64,000 bases of DNA from Alloactinosynnema sp. L-07 (GCF_900070365.1 NZ_LN850107.1:3968001-4032000); one strand, 5' to 3'. Positions 1-8,690 are shown, counted from the first letter of the stretch. The notes: generated by a model from the letters alone, not told the origin. A program made the numbers and translations.

Positions 1-1073
1 CCCCCAGGCGGTGGCCCGCTCGTCTGGTCCCCGCCAGGACCATCAGGCCCGCCCGGCGGTGCCCCAGCCGGAGACGGCCCGTTCGACACCTCCACCGCGG
101 GAGCGTTCCGGTTCACCACCGCTTCATTCAGTTGCGTGCCCGCGTACTGGCCGTTCGCGCGCATCGAACCCATCGCGCCCGCGGCGAAGCCGTCGTCCTT
201 GATGGCCTTGGCGTAGGCGCCCGCGTCGACCAGGGCGCCCAGGTTTCCGCTGGTGATGCTGTTCGCGGCGTGGCTGGCGACCGGCGATGTGATGGCGTTG
301 GTGGTGAAGGAGCTCGCGGCGACGTTGGCGGCGTTGGTCTGCGGCAGGTTGGTAACCTTGTTGACCCCGGGCACGTGCCGCAGGCCGCGCCCGAGCGGCT
401 CGCCGAGGGCGCCACCCAGTGCCGCCGTGCCGGTCTGTTTGTAGTCGTGGCTCTCGCGGTAGCCCTGTCGGATGCTCAGCTGCTGCCCGAGGTAGTCGAT
501 CCCGAATTCCTCAAGGCTCTCCTTCGCGACCGCCCCAACAAATTTGGGGACCTTGCCGAGTTTGTTCGCCGCCGCGCCGATTCGGGCGGCCAGGGCGACG
601 AAGCGGGCGATGTTGGCCGACATCCTCGCGGCGAACAGTGCCATTCCGAACGGACCGCCGAGCGCCGCGAGGGCGAACAGGGCGACGTTCAGCGCGATCT
701 CGACCCGGATCTGGTTCTTGGTGTCGGCGAGCTGCTGGGCGTAGTCGCGGCAGAACTTCGCGATCTCCTTCATCGCCGTGACCAGGGCGTCGAGCCCCTC
801 GCCCGACGAGCCGTGGCCGCCGTGATTGAGCGCCTGGGTGTTCGCGTACTGCTGGAACCCCGCCGAGTCCGGCCAACTCCGCAGCAGGTCCCGCGCCGCG
901 GCGTCCGAGGTCTTGATCGCGGTTTCCAGGGCGGTGGCCGCGCTCGCCCAGGCGTCGCCGAGGGCTTTGGCGTCGGATTCGCTGTCCGGGGGCCAGATGG
1001 CGTCCTTGGCGTTGCCGCCGACGTTGACGACCCAGTCCCACAGGTCGCAGAAGGGCTCGGTGATATCGATCAT
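1..1073 (-). CDS. WXG100-domain large secreted protein, probable polymorphic toxin (3' end outside window)
   Basis: The reading frame is open from an ATG at 1073 to the left edge, giving at least 357 residues with no stop. The N-terminal ~100 residues are helical with W/P-rich turns (ITEPFCDLWDWVVNVGG, then WPPDSE and LRSWPDSAGF). They resemble the WXG100-like N-terminal domain of CpnT-type type VII substrates. A hydrophobic Ala/Gly stretch follows at about residues 125-165. The visible part ends in a Pro/Gly-rich linker (SPAGAPPGGPDGPGG), the usual lead-in to a C-terminal effector domain, which lies outside the window. The ATG overlaps the TGA of the upstream small gene (ATGA), so the two are translationally coupled. 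A toxin role is inferred from architecture only; the effector domain is not visible. Confidence 0.75.
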   Translation of the reverse strand, partial: MIDITEPFCDLWDWVVNVGGNAKDAIWPPDSESDAKALGDAWASAATALETAIKTSDAAARDLLRSWPDSAGFQQYANTQALNHGGHGSSGEGLDALVTAMKEIAKFCRDYAQQLADTKNQIRVEIALNVALFALAALGGPFGMALFAARMSANIARFVALAARIGAAANKLGKVPKFVGAVAKESLEEFGIDYLGQQLSIRQGYRESHDYKQTGTAALGGALGEPLGRGLRHVPGVNKVTNLPQTNAANVAASSFTTNAITSPVASHAANSITSGNLGALVDAGAYAKAIKDDGFAAGAMGSMRANGQYAGTQLNEAVVNRNAPAVEVSNGPSPAGAPPGGPDGPGGDQTSGPPPG

Positions 1074-1393
1074 TGGAAGGGGCGCGTCGCGGCGGCTTCA
1101 CCGTCCAGGTATCCGTCGACCGCGGACTTCCCGTTGTCGGCCAGCGTCCCGTAGTGCCCGGGGACCTGGCGCGCGGCGGTGGCCAGCGAGTCGGCGGCCT
1201 CGCGGTAGTTCTTCATGAACGCCTCGCCCATCGGGCCCTGGCCGATCTGGCCCGGACTCTTGATCTTCCCGTCCGAGGTCGCCCACGCGGTGCCGAAGTC
1301 GACACCTTTGGCGCGCAAGGCATTCAGGTGGACCACGGCCTCATCGGTGTCGATGTCGATGAGGCCGTCGCCATTGTGGTCCTTCTTGGTCAT
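1070..1393 (-). CDS. Small ESX-type protein with an EF-hand-like loop
   Basis: A 107-residue protein. Residues 5-16 (DHNGDGLIDIDT) match an EF-hand calcium loop of the DxNxDGxID type. The rest is mainly helical with a Y-x-x-x-E sequence (YLDGE) near the C-terminus, in the position of the general type VII secretion signal YxxxD/E. It lies between a YbaB/EspL-like gene (2-nt gap) and the large WXG100-type protein (ATGA overlap). It is therefore probably the co-secreted partner or chaperone of that large protein. No canonical W-x-G turn is present. The partner role is inferred; calcium binding is predicted from the loop residues only. Confidence 0.65.
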   Translation of the reverse strand: MTKKDHNGDGLIDIDTDEAVVHLNALRAKGVDFGTAWATSDGKIKSPGQIGQGPMGEAFMKNYREAADSLATAARQVPGHYGTLADNGKSAVDGYLDGEAAATRPFQ

Positions 1394-1395
1394 GG

Positions 1396-1770
1396 TCAGA
1401 CCCGTCCCGACTGGCGGTCCAGCGCGTGCAGGAACGGGTCGAAGGTCAGCTCCGCGCTCTCGGCTGACGTGTTCGGCGGCAGGAACTCCTCGACCAGGGC
1501 GAAAGTCTGCGCACGCGCCTGCAGGGCGGCCTGCCGGACGGTGTCGGTGATGGACTCGGCGAGCGCCTCGGAGTCGGTGTGCCGGTAGATCCGTGGATCG
1601 AGCCACAGTTCGACCAGTTCTCCGTTCGCGCCGACGGTGGCGCTGATCAGGCCGTCCGCGGAATCCGCGGTCGCGCGGATGTCCACCATCCGTCGCTGGA
1701 TCGACCTGACGTCGTCGGCCAGCCGCTCGTACTCGGCGTACATGCCGAGGTGCAGCGTCGTCTCCTCCAC
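1396..1770 (-). CDS. YbaB/EbfC-family protein (EspL-like)
   Basis: A 124-residue protein that begins with a helix (residues 10-35) followed by a beta region carrying the family pattern of a Gly turn, hydrophobic strands and an L-D-P sequence (VGANGELVELWLDPRIY). This is typical of the YbaB/EbfC nucleoid-associated fold. Family members such as EspL sit in mycobacterial ESX loci and affect substrate stability. It is the first gene of the leftward operon with the EF-loop protein and the toxin-type gene, and it is divergent from mycP with a 110-bp shared upstream region. The fold is fairly clear; whether it binds DNA or secretion proteins cannot be told from sequence. Confidence 0.65.
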   Translation of the reverse strand: MEETTLHLGMYAEYERLADDVRSIQRRMVDIRATADSADGLISATVGANGELVELWLDPRIYRHTDSEALAESITDTVRQAALQARAQTFALVEEFLPPNTSAESAELTFDPFLHALDRQSGRV

Positions 1771-1880
1771 CGTGCCTCCCGATCTTCCCCGTCACCCGAG
1801 TGTCGGCCGCCCCGCGACGCCCGGACCCGCCGTGGCCGCTTGCGGCCATACCGCCGGAGCGCGCCTGGGACGGCCCGACG

Positions 1881-3161
1881 ATGGCGGCGATGAGACGACA
1901 CCTCGTACCCGCGGTCGTGGCCGCGGTCCTGCCGCTGCTCGGCGCCGCCCCGGCCGCCGCCGCGCCACCCCCGGAGGCGTGCCACAACCCGGACCCCGCA
2001 CGGCCGCAGGTCCGGGAGCGACCGTGGGCGCAGCAGGTGCTCGCCCCCGAGTCGGTCTGGCCGCACAGCACGGGCGCGGGCGTGACGGTCGCCGTGGTCG
2101 ACTCCGGTGTCGACGCCGACCACCCTCAGCTGCGCGGCGGGAAAGTGCTGCCCGGTCGGGACTTCTTCCGGCCCGGCGGCGGTCCCGCGACGTTCGACTG
2201 CGTGTCCCACGGCACGGGCGTCGCGGGCGTGATCGCCGCCGAGCCGCTGCCCGGCGTCGGCTTCCACGGCATCGCCCCGGCGGCGCGGATTCTGCCGGTG
2301 CGGGTCAGCGACCGCGAGGTCGGCGACAACGGCGTGTCCACCAGGGTCGACCCGCGGGTGCTGGCCGAAGGCATCCGATACGCCGCCGACCAGGGCGCGA
2401 AGGTGATCAACCTGTCGATCGCCGGGTACGAGGACTTCCCCGAGTTGCGGGACGCGGTCGCCCACGCGGTCGCCAAGGACGCGCTGGTGGTGGCCGCGGC
2501 GGGCAACGGCCAGCCCGACGACTCGACGGAACTGCCGTCGTTCCCCGCGGCTTACGACGGTGTACTGGGCGTCGGCGCGGTTGGCGTGGACGGTGCCCGG
2601 CTGTCGCGCTCACAGATCGGCCGGTACGTCGACATCACCGCCCCCGGGGAGTCGGTGCTGGCCACGACCAGGATCGACGGCCACACCGTCCGCGACGGCA
2701 CCAGCTTCGCCACCCCGTTCGTCGCCGCGACCGCCGCGCTGGTCCGGTCGGTGTGGCCGCGGCTCACCGCCCGCGAGGTCGCCCAGCGCCTGATGGCCAC
2801 CGCGAGCCCCGCGCGCGGCGGCCTGGGCAGCCCGGCCTACGGCGCGGGCCTGGTCAATCCGTATCGCGCGGTGGTCGACGGCCTTACCCCGACGGCACCG
2901 GCGAAACTGGCCCCGGCGGTCGACGTGCCCGAGGACCAAGCCCAGCTGGACGCTGTCGCCGGGCGCGAGCGGATCGGGGCGACCGCGAAGACGATGACGG
3001 CGGTCGTCGCGGGCGGGATCGTCTTGGCGGTACTGGTCGCCGCGGTCCGGCCGCGCGGGAAGCGGCGCCGCTGGCGGGCGGGCTGGGCCGCGGCGGTGCC
3101 GGTCGAACCCGCCGTGGTCGAACCCCCGGAAGAGATCTTCCTGATCAAGTCTCAGGAGTAG
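1881..3161 (+). CDS. mycP: Type VII secretion-associated serine protease (mycosin)
   Basis: A subtilisin-family (S8) membrane-anchored protease that accompanies ESX systems and acts at the outer face of the cytoplasmic membrane. With the ATG at 1881 the protein has 426 residues. It starts with a signal peptide (RRHLVPAVVAAVLPLLG, then APAAAA). The catalytic triad is complete: Asp74 in VAVVDSGVD, His110 in SHGTGVAGV and Ser275 in GTSFATP. A C-terminal membrane helix lies at about residues 372-391, followed by a basic cytoplasmic tail. The frame is open to 1800, but the signal peptide argues for the internal ATG; 1890 is an alternative. The 3' end overlaps the convergent gene at 3152-3442 by 10 nt. 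In the family, mycosins are needed for complex stability; substrates here are unknown. Confidence 0.93.
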   Translation: MAAMRRHLVPAVVAAVLPLLGAAPAAAAPPPEACHNPDPARPQVRERPWAQQVLAPESVWPHSTGAGVTVAVVDSGVDADHPQLRGGKVLPGRDFFRPGGGPATFDCVSHGTGVAGVIAAEPLPGVGFHGIAPAARILPVRVSDREVGDNGVSTRVDPRVLAEGIRYAADQGAKVINLSIAGYEDFPELRDAVAHAVAKDALVVAAAGNGQPDDSTELPSFPAAYDGVLGVGAVGVDGARLSRSQIGRYVDITAPGESVLATTRIDGHTVRDGTSFATPFVAATAALVRSVWPRLTAREVAQRLMATASPARGGLGSPAYGAGLVNPYRAVVDGLTPTAPAKLAPAVDVPEDQAQLDAVAGRERIGATAKTMTAVVAGGIVLAVLVAAVRPRGKRRRWRAGWAAAVPVEPAVVEPPEEIFLIKSQE

Positions 3162-3442
3162 CCGTACCGCGCGGCGAACTCGGCGAGCTGTTCGTCGTAG
3201 TCCCGCGACCCGAGCATCATCCAGGCCCGGCCGAGGTCCTTGACCACCACGATCGGTCCGCCGCCCGGCGGCGGCGCCGCGTCAGCCGCGCCGGTCGACC
3301 AGCGGACCGTGGTGTAGGCGAACACCCACGCCCAGCCGATGTCGACCACCTGCTCGGCGGGCACCAGCGTCAACGGCTCGTCCGGCGAGTCGATCTCGGC
3401 CAGCATCCCTTGGGCGATCGTTCGCGCGTCAGCGAGTTCCAC
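3152..3442 (-). CDS. YrhB/Imm35-like protein, candidate immunity protein
   Basis: A 96-residue protein from a GTG at 3442, preceded by a good ribosome binding site (GGAAAGGAG). The pattern is a short N-terminal helix, then GWAWVFAYTTVRW, a G-G-P-I-V-V-V-K strand, and a C-terminal helix beginning with DYDEQLAEFAARYG. This resembles the YrhB / immunity protein 35 family, small cytoplasmic proteins found beside polymorphic toxins. Its 3' end overlaps mycP by 10 nt, and it sits downstream of two WXG100-type genes, from which it is separated by a hairpin terminator at 3471-3501. The family call is by motif impression only, and a toxin partner has not been identified; the truncated gene at 1-1073 is one candidate. 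Confidence 0.5.
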   Translation of the reverse strand: MELADARTIAQGMLAEIDSPDEPLTLVPAEQVVDIGWAWVFAYTTVRWSTGAADAAPPPGGGPIVVVKDLGRAWMMLGSRDYDEQLAEFAARYGYS

Positions 3443-3470
3443 GGGACTCTCCTTTCCCCATAAGCACAGC

Positions 3471-3501
3471 AGATGCCCCGGCGCTGAGCACCGGGGCATC
3501 T
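3471..3501 (-). terminator. Hairpin terminator downstream of the WXG100-type pair
   Basis: Perfect 11-bp inverted repeat (AGATGCCCCGG / CCGGGGCATCT) with a 9-nt loop. It starts 12 nt after the stop of the leftward gene ending at 3513 and lies before the start of the Imm35-like gene at 3442. There is no long T run, as is common for actinobacterial terminators. Confidence 0.7.
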
Positions 3502-3512
3502 GAGCGAAGCAT

Positions 3513-3812
3513 CTACAGCAGCGATCCGATCCGAGACTTGGCCTGTGCGAGCGTGGTCTCGTAGATCTCGCGCGCGTTGGTGACCGCCTTGCCCTGCGCG
3601 GCGACCGTCTGGTCGAACTCGTCGAAGAACTTCTTGGCGGCCGACTCGGTCGCCTCCATGATCCCACCCGCGCTGTCGGTGAAGAACGACGTCGCCGCGT
3701 CCTGGGCGAAGGTGAACTGGGTCTGGGCGACGTCGGCGTTCTGCCCGGCGGTCGAACCGGCCTTGGCCGCCGAGGCGTCCAGTGCCCCGAAGTTCGCGCT
3801 GACTTCCGGCAT
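3513..3812 (-). CDS. WXG100-superfamily protein lacking a clear W-x-G turn (CFP-10/ESAT-6-like)
   Basis: A 99-residue, highly charged, all-helical protein of standard ESAT-6-like length. The first helix runs from about residue 5 to 40 and the second from about 52 to 95, joined by a turn near SFFTDSAGG where W-x-G would be expected. No W-x-G and no YxxxD/E are seen (the C-terminal tyrosine context is YETTL). It is encoded just downstream of a canonical W-x-G protein (19-nt gap, from 3831 to 3812), so the two probably form the heterodimer typical of ESX substrates, with this one the member without a signal. It is opposite and close to eccC, which recognises such pairs. The assignment rests on length, helix pattern and neighbours. 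Confidence 0.7.
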   Translation of the reverse strand: MPEVSANFGALDASAAKAGSTAGQNADVAQTQFTFAQDAATSFFTDSAGGIMEATESAAKKFFDEFDQTVAAQGKAVTNAREIYETTLAQAKSRIGSLL

Positions 3813-3830
3813 TCGATTCCCTCTCTAATG

Positions 3831-4160
3831 TCAGGTGTTGATGACGGAACCGAGGCCGTAGCTGGTCCCGCTGACCACGTTCTGGCCGTCGGCGTCGGCG
3901 GTCTCGTAGGAGTTGGCCGCCGTGGTCAGGTTGTCGCCCGCGGCGGTACGCATGTTGTGCAGGTACTGCGCACGGTCCATCCGGTCCGACTCGACGGCGC
4001 TGAAGGCGGTGTAGGCTCCGCCCTTCCAGCTGCCCGCGAGTCCGGAGTTGTGGTTGGACAGCGCGACGTTGTTGTTGTTGAAGTCGTCTGCCCTGGCCCG
4101 CGTGCCGTTGGCCAGCAGGTGCATGTCCTCGGTACTGCCGTGGAGAAAAGCTCCGTCCAC
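3831..4160 (-). CDS. WXG100-family type VII secretion substrate
   Basis: A 109-residue protein with a helix-turn-helix-hairpin layout. The W-K-G turn is at residues ~45-47 (GSWKGGAYTAF), and a secretion signal of the YxxxD form (YETAD) occurs near the C-terminus. Both features define secreted WXG100 proteins. It is the promoter-proximal gene of a leftward pair with the protein at 3513-3812. Upstream DNA is shared with the divergent eccC gene and contains an inverted repeat, GCCCGTG/CACGGGC, at 4182-4204. Role by family knowledge: a secreted dimer partner recognised by EccC through the YxxxD tail. Confidence 0.85.
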   Translation of the reverse strand: MDGAFLHGSTEDMHLLANGTRARADDFNNNNVALSNHNSGLAGSWKGGAYTAFSAVESDRMDRAQYLHNMRTAAGDNLTTAANSYETADADGQNVVSGTSYGLGSVINT

Positions 4161-4305
4161 TGAGCACTCCCCTTCGCTCGTGCCCGTGCTCCACGCGCAC
4201 GGGCTCCGACGGCCACGCTAGGTTCGCGCCCGCCGCCTCAGGCGCCCGCGGCACGTTCCTGCCATCGACGGCGTCCCGGTGGCGGGGTGGCGAACGATCG
4301 TGGCC

Positions 4306-7300
4306 GTGGCGACTGTCGTAGTGAAGAGGCCGACCCGCAGGCCCGAGCCGGAGATGCCGTCCGGGGAGCTGCTGCTGCAGCCACCGCCGCAGATCCCGCC
4401 GCCGCCCGCGCGCCAGTGGACGCAGGCGCTGATGGCGCTGCCCATGGTGGCGATGATGGCGGCGATGATGCTGATGTTCTCCGGGTCGCAGTCGGGGAGC
4501 CTGCGCTTCGTCGTCTACGCCCTGTTCGGCGTGGGCATGCTCGGCATGATCGCGATGGGCTTCGTCCAGGGCGGCGGCCCGAGCAAGCGCGAGATGGGCC
4601 ACGCCCGGCGCAAGTACCTGCGGCACCTGGCCCAGCACCGGCTGCGGCTGCGCCGCTCGGTCGGCAAGCAGCGCACCGCGATGGAGTACCTGCACCCGGA
4701 CCCGGCGATGCTGTGGTCGCTGGCGGCGGGCCCGCGACTGTGGGAGCGGCGCCGGGACGACCAGGACTTCGGAGTGGCCCGGATCGGCCGCGGCAGGCAA
4801 AGCCCGGCGGTGACCCTGGTAGCGCCGGACACGTTGCCGCTGGAGGAACTCGAGCCGCTGTCGGCCCTCGCGCTGCGCCGGTTCCTCACCGCCCACAGCA
4901 CCGTCGACCGGCTGCCGCTGGCGATCCCGGTCACCGGGTTCAGCCGGATCTACCTGCGTGGCGACCGGGACGCGACCACCGCGATGCTGCGGGCGATGCT
5001 GTGCCAGCTGGTCACCCTGCATTCGCCGGACGACCTGCGCGTGGCGGTGTGCGCGGGTCCGAACGCGCGGGCCGACTGGGAATGGGTGAAGTGGTTGCCG
5101 CACGCGCTGCACCAGGACCGCGCCGACGCGCTGGGCCCGCTGCGCCTGGTCGCGCCGACCATTCCGGCGCTGGAGGCCATGCTCGACGAGGAACTGACCA
5201 AGCGGCCAAGGTTCGACCCCGATGTGGACACCCGTGGCTCAGGCCCGCAGGTGGTGGTCGTGCTCGACGGCGGCTCGGTGGCCGGGTCCGACCACCTGAT
5301 GACCGGCGGCGGGGTCGAAGGCGTGACCATCATCGACCTGACCACGGCCCCGCCGCGCGCGCTGGACCGGACCGCGGTCGTGCTCGACGTCGACGCGGAC
5401 GGTGAGCTGGGCGTCGAGACGATGGACGGCGACACCCCGCTCGGCCAGGCCGACGCGCTGGGCGCGACCGCCGCCGAGGGTCTGGCCCGCCAGTTGGCGC
5501 CGCTGCGGCTGACCGCCGGGATCCGCGGCGACGCCCCGCTCAGCGCCGAACTCGGCCTCGCCGACCTGCTCGACCTGGGCGATCCATACGAGTTCGACCC
5601 GCAGGAGACCTGGGTGCCCCGGCCCAACCGCGACCGGCTGCGGGTCAAGTTCGGCGTCGAGGCCGACGGGGTGCCGATCGAACTGGACCTGAAGGAGTCG
5701 GCCCAGGACGGCATGGGCCCGCACGGCCTGCTGATCGGCGCGACCGGCTCCGGCAAGTCCGAGCTGTTGCGCACCCTGGTTCTCGCCCTCGCCATCACCC
5801 ACCCGCCGAACTCGCTCAACTTCGCCTTGGTCGACTTCAAGGGCGGCGCGACGTTCAGTCGGCTCGACGCGCTGCCGCACACCAGCGCCGTGATCACCAA
5901 CCTGGCCGACGAGCTGCACCTGGTCGACCGGATGACCGACGCGATCAACGGCGAGCTGATCCGCAGGCAGGAGCTGCTCCGCGCGGCGGGCAACTTCTCG
6001 TCGCTGCGCGACTACGAGAAGGCCCGCGCGGCGGGCGCGCCGCTGCCCGAGGTGCCCACCCTGCTGGTGATCTGCGACGAGTTCAGCGAGCTGCTGACCG
6101 CCAAACCCGACTTCATCGACATGTTCGTCCAAATAGGACGCGTCGGCCGGTCGCTCGGCGTGCACCTGCTGCTGGCCAGCCAGCGGCTCGAAGAGGGCAG
6201 GCTGCGCGGGCTGGAGACCCACCTGTCCTACCGGATCGGCCTGCGGACCTTCTCCGACATGGAGAGCCGGGCGGTCCTCGGCGTGACCGACGCGTTCAAG
6301 CTGCCCCGCGCGCCCGGCCACGGGTTCCTCAAGGTGGGCACCGACCCGCTCAACCGCTTCCGCTCTGCCTACGTCTCCGGTGTCCACCAGCGCGCGGCGG
6401 GCGTGGACCCGACCGCGCAGCCGGGCGACCAGCTCACGCTGCACGAGTACTCCACGGCCTACGTCGCCGCGGAGATCGGCCCCGACGACGATCCGGTCGC
6501 CCCGCCGGAGGAGTCCGACACCGCCGTCGGCGACACGCTGCTGGACATCCTCGTCGACCGGCTGCAGAACCACGGCGCACCAGCCCACCAGGTCTGGCTG
6601 CCGCCGCTGGACGGCTCGCCGACCCTCGACGGCCTGCGGCCCGAGCAGCGCCCCGGGGCGCTGCGGCCGGTGATCGGCATCGTGGACCGGCCGTTCGAAC
6701 AGCGGCGCGACCCGCTGGTGCTCGACCTGGCGGGCGCGGCCGGACACGTGCTGATCCTCGGGTCACCGCAGTCGGGCAAGAGCACCGCGGTCCGGACCCT
6801 GATCACCAGCCTCGCGCTCACCCACACCCCGCGCGAAGTGCAGTTCTACTGCCTCGACTTCGGCGGCGGCACCCTGGCCTCGATCGCGGGCCTGCCGCAC
6901 GTCGGCGGCGTGTCCAGCAGGCTCGACACCGGCGCGGTCCGCCGGACCGTGGCCGAGGTGAGCACGCTGCTTGCCCAGCGGGAGCGGCTGTTCGCCGAGC
7001 ACCAGATCGACGGGATCGTCACCTACCGCAAGCTGCGCGCCGATGGCCACTTCACCGACACCCCGTTCGGCGACGTGTTCCTGGTGATCGACGGCTGGCA
7101 GACGCTGCGCGGCGACTTCGAGGACCTGGAGGAGATGGTCGGCGACATCGCCGCGCGCGGGCTGTCCTACGGCGTGCACGTGATCGCCACCTGCGCCCGC
7201 TCGTTCGACCTGCGGATGAACGTCCGCGACCTGTTCGCCAGCAAGCTCGAACTCAAGATCGGCGACCCGATCGACTCGATCATCGACCGGCGGGCCGCGA

Positions 7301-8235
7301 TCAGCGTGCCCGCCGACGCCCCCGGTCGGGGCATCGCGATGAGCGGGCACCAGATGCTGATCGCGCTGCCCCGGGTCGACGGCAAGGCCACCGCGGCCGA
7401 CCTCGCGGCGGGCACCGCCGAGCTTGTCGCCGCGGTGGGGACGGGCTGGCAGGGTCCGCCCGCGCCGTCGGTCCGGCTGCTGCCCGGGATGCTGCCGTAC
7501 GCCGACCTGCCCGCCACCGACGAGCTGACCGGGCCCGACGCCGGGTTCGCCGTCGGCATCCACGAACGGGACCTGTCTGCGATGCGGCTGGACTTCGCCG
7601 CCGACCCGCACTTCTTCCTGCTGGCCGACACCCAGTCCGGCAAGACGGCGTTCCTGCGCACCCTCGCCCACCGGATCATGGGCGCCTACCAGCCCAGCGA
7701 GGCGCGGATCATGCTGGTCGACCACCGCCGCGGCCTGCTCGGCGAGATCGGCGATGACTACCTGCTCGGCTACGGCACCAACGACTCGCACAGCGCGGGC
7801 CTGCTCGCCGAGGTCGCCGAGGCGATGACCAACCGGCTGCCCGGCCCCGACGTCACCGCCGAGCAGCTGCGCGGCCGGAGCTGGTGGCGGGGGCCGGAGA
7901 TCTTCGTGCTGGTCGACGACTACGACATGGTCGCCACCCACACCACCCACCCGCTGATGCCGCTGCTGCCGCTGATCGCGCAGGGCCAGGACATCGGCCT
8001 GCACGTGGTGCTGGCCCGGCGCTCCGGCGGCGCGGGCCGCGGCCTGTTCGAGCCGGTCCTGGCGCGGCTACGCGAAGTCGGCACGCCGGGACTGATGATG
8101 TCCGGCGACCGGGACGAAGGCCCGCTGCTGGGCGGCATGCGCGCCCAGGTGCTGCCACCGGGACGCGGCTGGCTGGTCGACCGGCGCGGCCACAAGGGTC
8201 TGGTGCAGCTGGCCTGGCTCCCGCCGCGCGAGTGA
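4306..8235 (+). CDS. eccC: Type VII secretion FtsK/SpoIIIE ATPase EccC
   Basis: The motor and substrate-recognition ATPase of the ESX membrane complex, with all three ATPase modules in one chain (1309 residues). The N-terminus VKRPTRRPEPEMPSGEL is the usual EccC start, which favours the GTG at 4306; the frame is open to a GTG at 4279. Two membrane helices lie at about residues 40-85. Walker A motifs are at about residues 478 (GATGSGKS), 819 (GSPQSGKS) and 1107 (ADTQSGKT). Walker B-like strands are LLVICDEF, VFLVIDGW and IFVLVDDYD; only the first has the D-E pair, so it is probably the main hydrolytic site. It is divergent from the WXG100-type pair and upstream of the PE/PPE-like genes that follow on the same strand. 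Confidence 0.95.
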   Translation: MATVVVKRPTRRPEPEMPSGELLLQPPPQIPPPPARQWTQALMALPMVAMMAAMMLMFSGSQSGSLRFVVYALFGVGMLGMIAMGFVQGGGPSKREMGHARRKYLRHLAQHRLRLRRSVGKQRTAMEYLHPDPAMLWSLAAGPRLWERRRDDQDFGVARIGRGRQSPAVTLVAPDTLPLEELEPLSALALRRFLTAHSTVDRLPLAIPVTGFSRIYLRGDRDATTAMLRAMLCQLVTLHSPDDLRVAVCAGPNARADWEWVKWLPHALHQDRADALGPLRLVAPTIPALEAMLDEELTKRPRFDPDVDTRGSGPQVVVVLDGGSVAGSDHLMTGGGVEGVTIIDLTTAPPRALDRTAVVLDVDADGELGVETMDGDTPLGQADALGATAAEGLARQLAPLRLTAGIRGDAPLSAELGLADLLDLGDPYEFDPQETWVPRPNRDRLRVKFGVEADGVPIELDLKESAQDGMGPHGLLIGATGSGKSELLRTLVLALAITHPPNSLNFALVDFKGGATFSRLDALPHTSAVITNLADELHLVDRMTDAINGELIRRQELLRAAGNFSSLRDYEKARAAGAPLPEVPTLLVICDEFSELLTAKPDFIDMFVQIGRVGRSLGVHLLLASQRLEEGRLRGLETHLSYRIGLRTFSDMESRAVLGVTDAFKLPRAPGHGFLKVGTDPLNRFRSAYVSGVHQRAAGVDPTAQPGDQLTLHEYSTAYVAAEIGPDDDPVAPPEESDTAVGDTLLDILVDRLQNHGAPAHQVWLPPLDGSPTLDGLRPEQRPGALRPVIGIVDRPFEQRRDPLVLDLAGAAGHVLILGSPQSGKSTAVRTLITSLALTHTPREVQFYCLDFGGGTLASIAGLPHVGGVSSRLDTGAVRRTVAEVSTLLAQRERLFAEHQIDGIVTYRKLRADGHFTDTPFGDVFLVIDGWQTLRGDFEDLEEMVGDIAARGLSYGVHVIATCARSFDLRMNVRDLFASKLELKIGDPIDSIIDRRAAISVPADAPGRGIAMSGHQMLIALPRVDGKATAADLAAGTAELVAAVGTGWQGPPAPSVRLLPGMLPYADLPATDELTGPDAGFAVGIHERDLSAMRLDFAADPHFFLLADTQSGKTAFLRTLAHRIMGAYQPSEARIMLVDHRRGLLGEIGDDYLLGYGTNDSHSAGLLAEVAEAMTNRLPGPDVTAEQLRGRSWWRGPEIFVLVDDYDMVATHTTHPLMPLLPLIAQGQDIGLHVVLARRSGGAGRGLFEPVLARLREVGTPGLMMSGDRDEGPLLGGMRAQVLPPGRGWLVDRRGHKGLVQLAWLPPRE

Positions 8236-8321
8236 TGGCCGGAACCTGTCGCGAGCCGCTCGCCGCGGCGGCGGGGTGCTTGGCTTGCAAATGAACTGTG
8301 CGGAATCGACGGGTGGGGGAC

Positions 8322-8690
8322 ATGGGCGGCGACATCAAGGGCGAGACCGGCGCTATGCGGGATTTCGCGCAGCTGGGAATTCCCCTGCTCAAAGGGGATC
8401 TGGTGCGGGCCGCACCCGGCGCGTGCCCGAGTCCGTACGGGGTGAGCATCGCCAACTGCCCGTCGGTGATCCAGGCCGACCTCGCGAGCACCGAGCGGCT
8501 GCAGCGGTTCCTCACGCACATGACGCAGGGGCTGGCCGCCTACGCGACCATCGCGCTGGAGTGCGCGGACATCTACACCGCGGGCAACGACAACAGCACC
8601 AAGGCGATCGAGTCGATCCGCAGGCCGCGCGCCGAGGGGCTGCCCGACGTGGCGCCCGAACTCAGGCCGCCCGCACCGGGCGGGAAGTGA
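8322..8690 (+). CDS. Small ESX-associated protein, first PE-like partner
   Basis: A 122-residue protein whose central and C-terminal part is helical (about 45-105). It is distantly alignable with the protein at 9996-10394: both have a hydrophobic helix ending in (I/A)YTA and each precedes a PPE-like gene. In this copy the sequence is YTAGND, so residue +4 after Tyr is Asn and the canonical YxxxD/E signal is displaced by one position. Two cysteines occur in ACPSPYGVSIANC. The ATG at 8322 was chosen because a GGGTGGGGGA purine stretch precedes it; a GTG at 8298 is in frame. It lies 1 nt before the next gene, so the two are probably co-translated and co-secreted. Confidence 0.6.
   Translation: MGGDIKGETGAMRDFAQLGIPLLKGDLVRAAPGACPSPYGVSIANCPSVIQADLASTERLQRFLTHMTQGLAAYATIALECADIYTAGNDNSTKAIESIRRPRAEGLPDVAPELRPPAPGGK

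Noticed and set aside
3370..5112. 580-codon open frame on the minus strand
   Set aside because: Arg/Gln/His-rich shadow of the WXG100-type genes and eccC; no recognisable domain.
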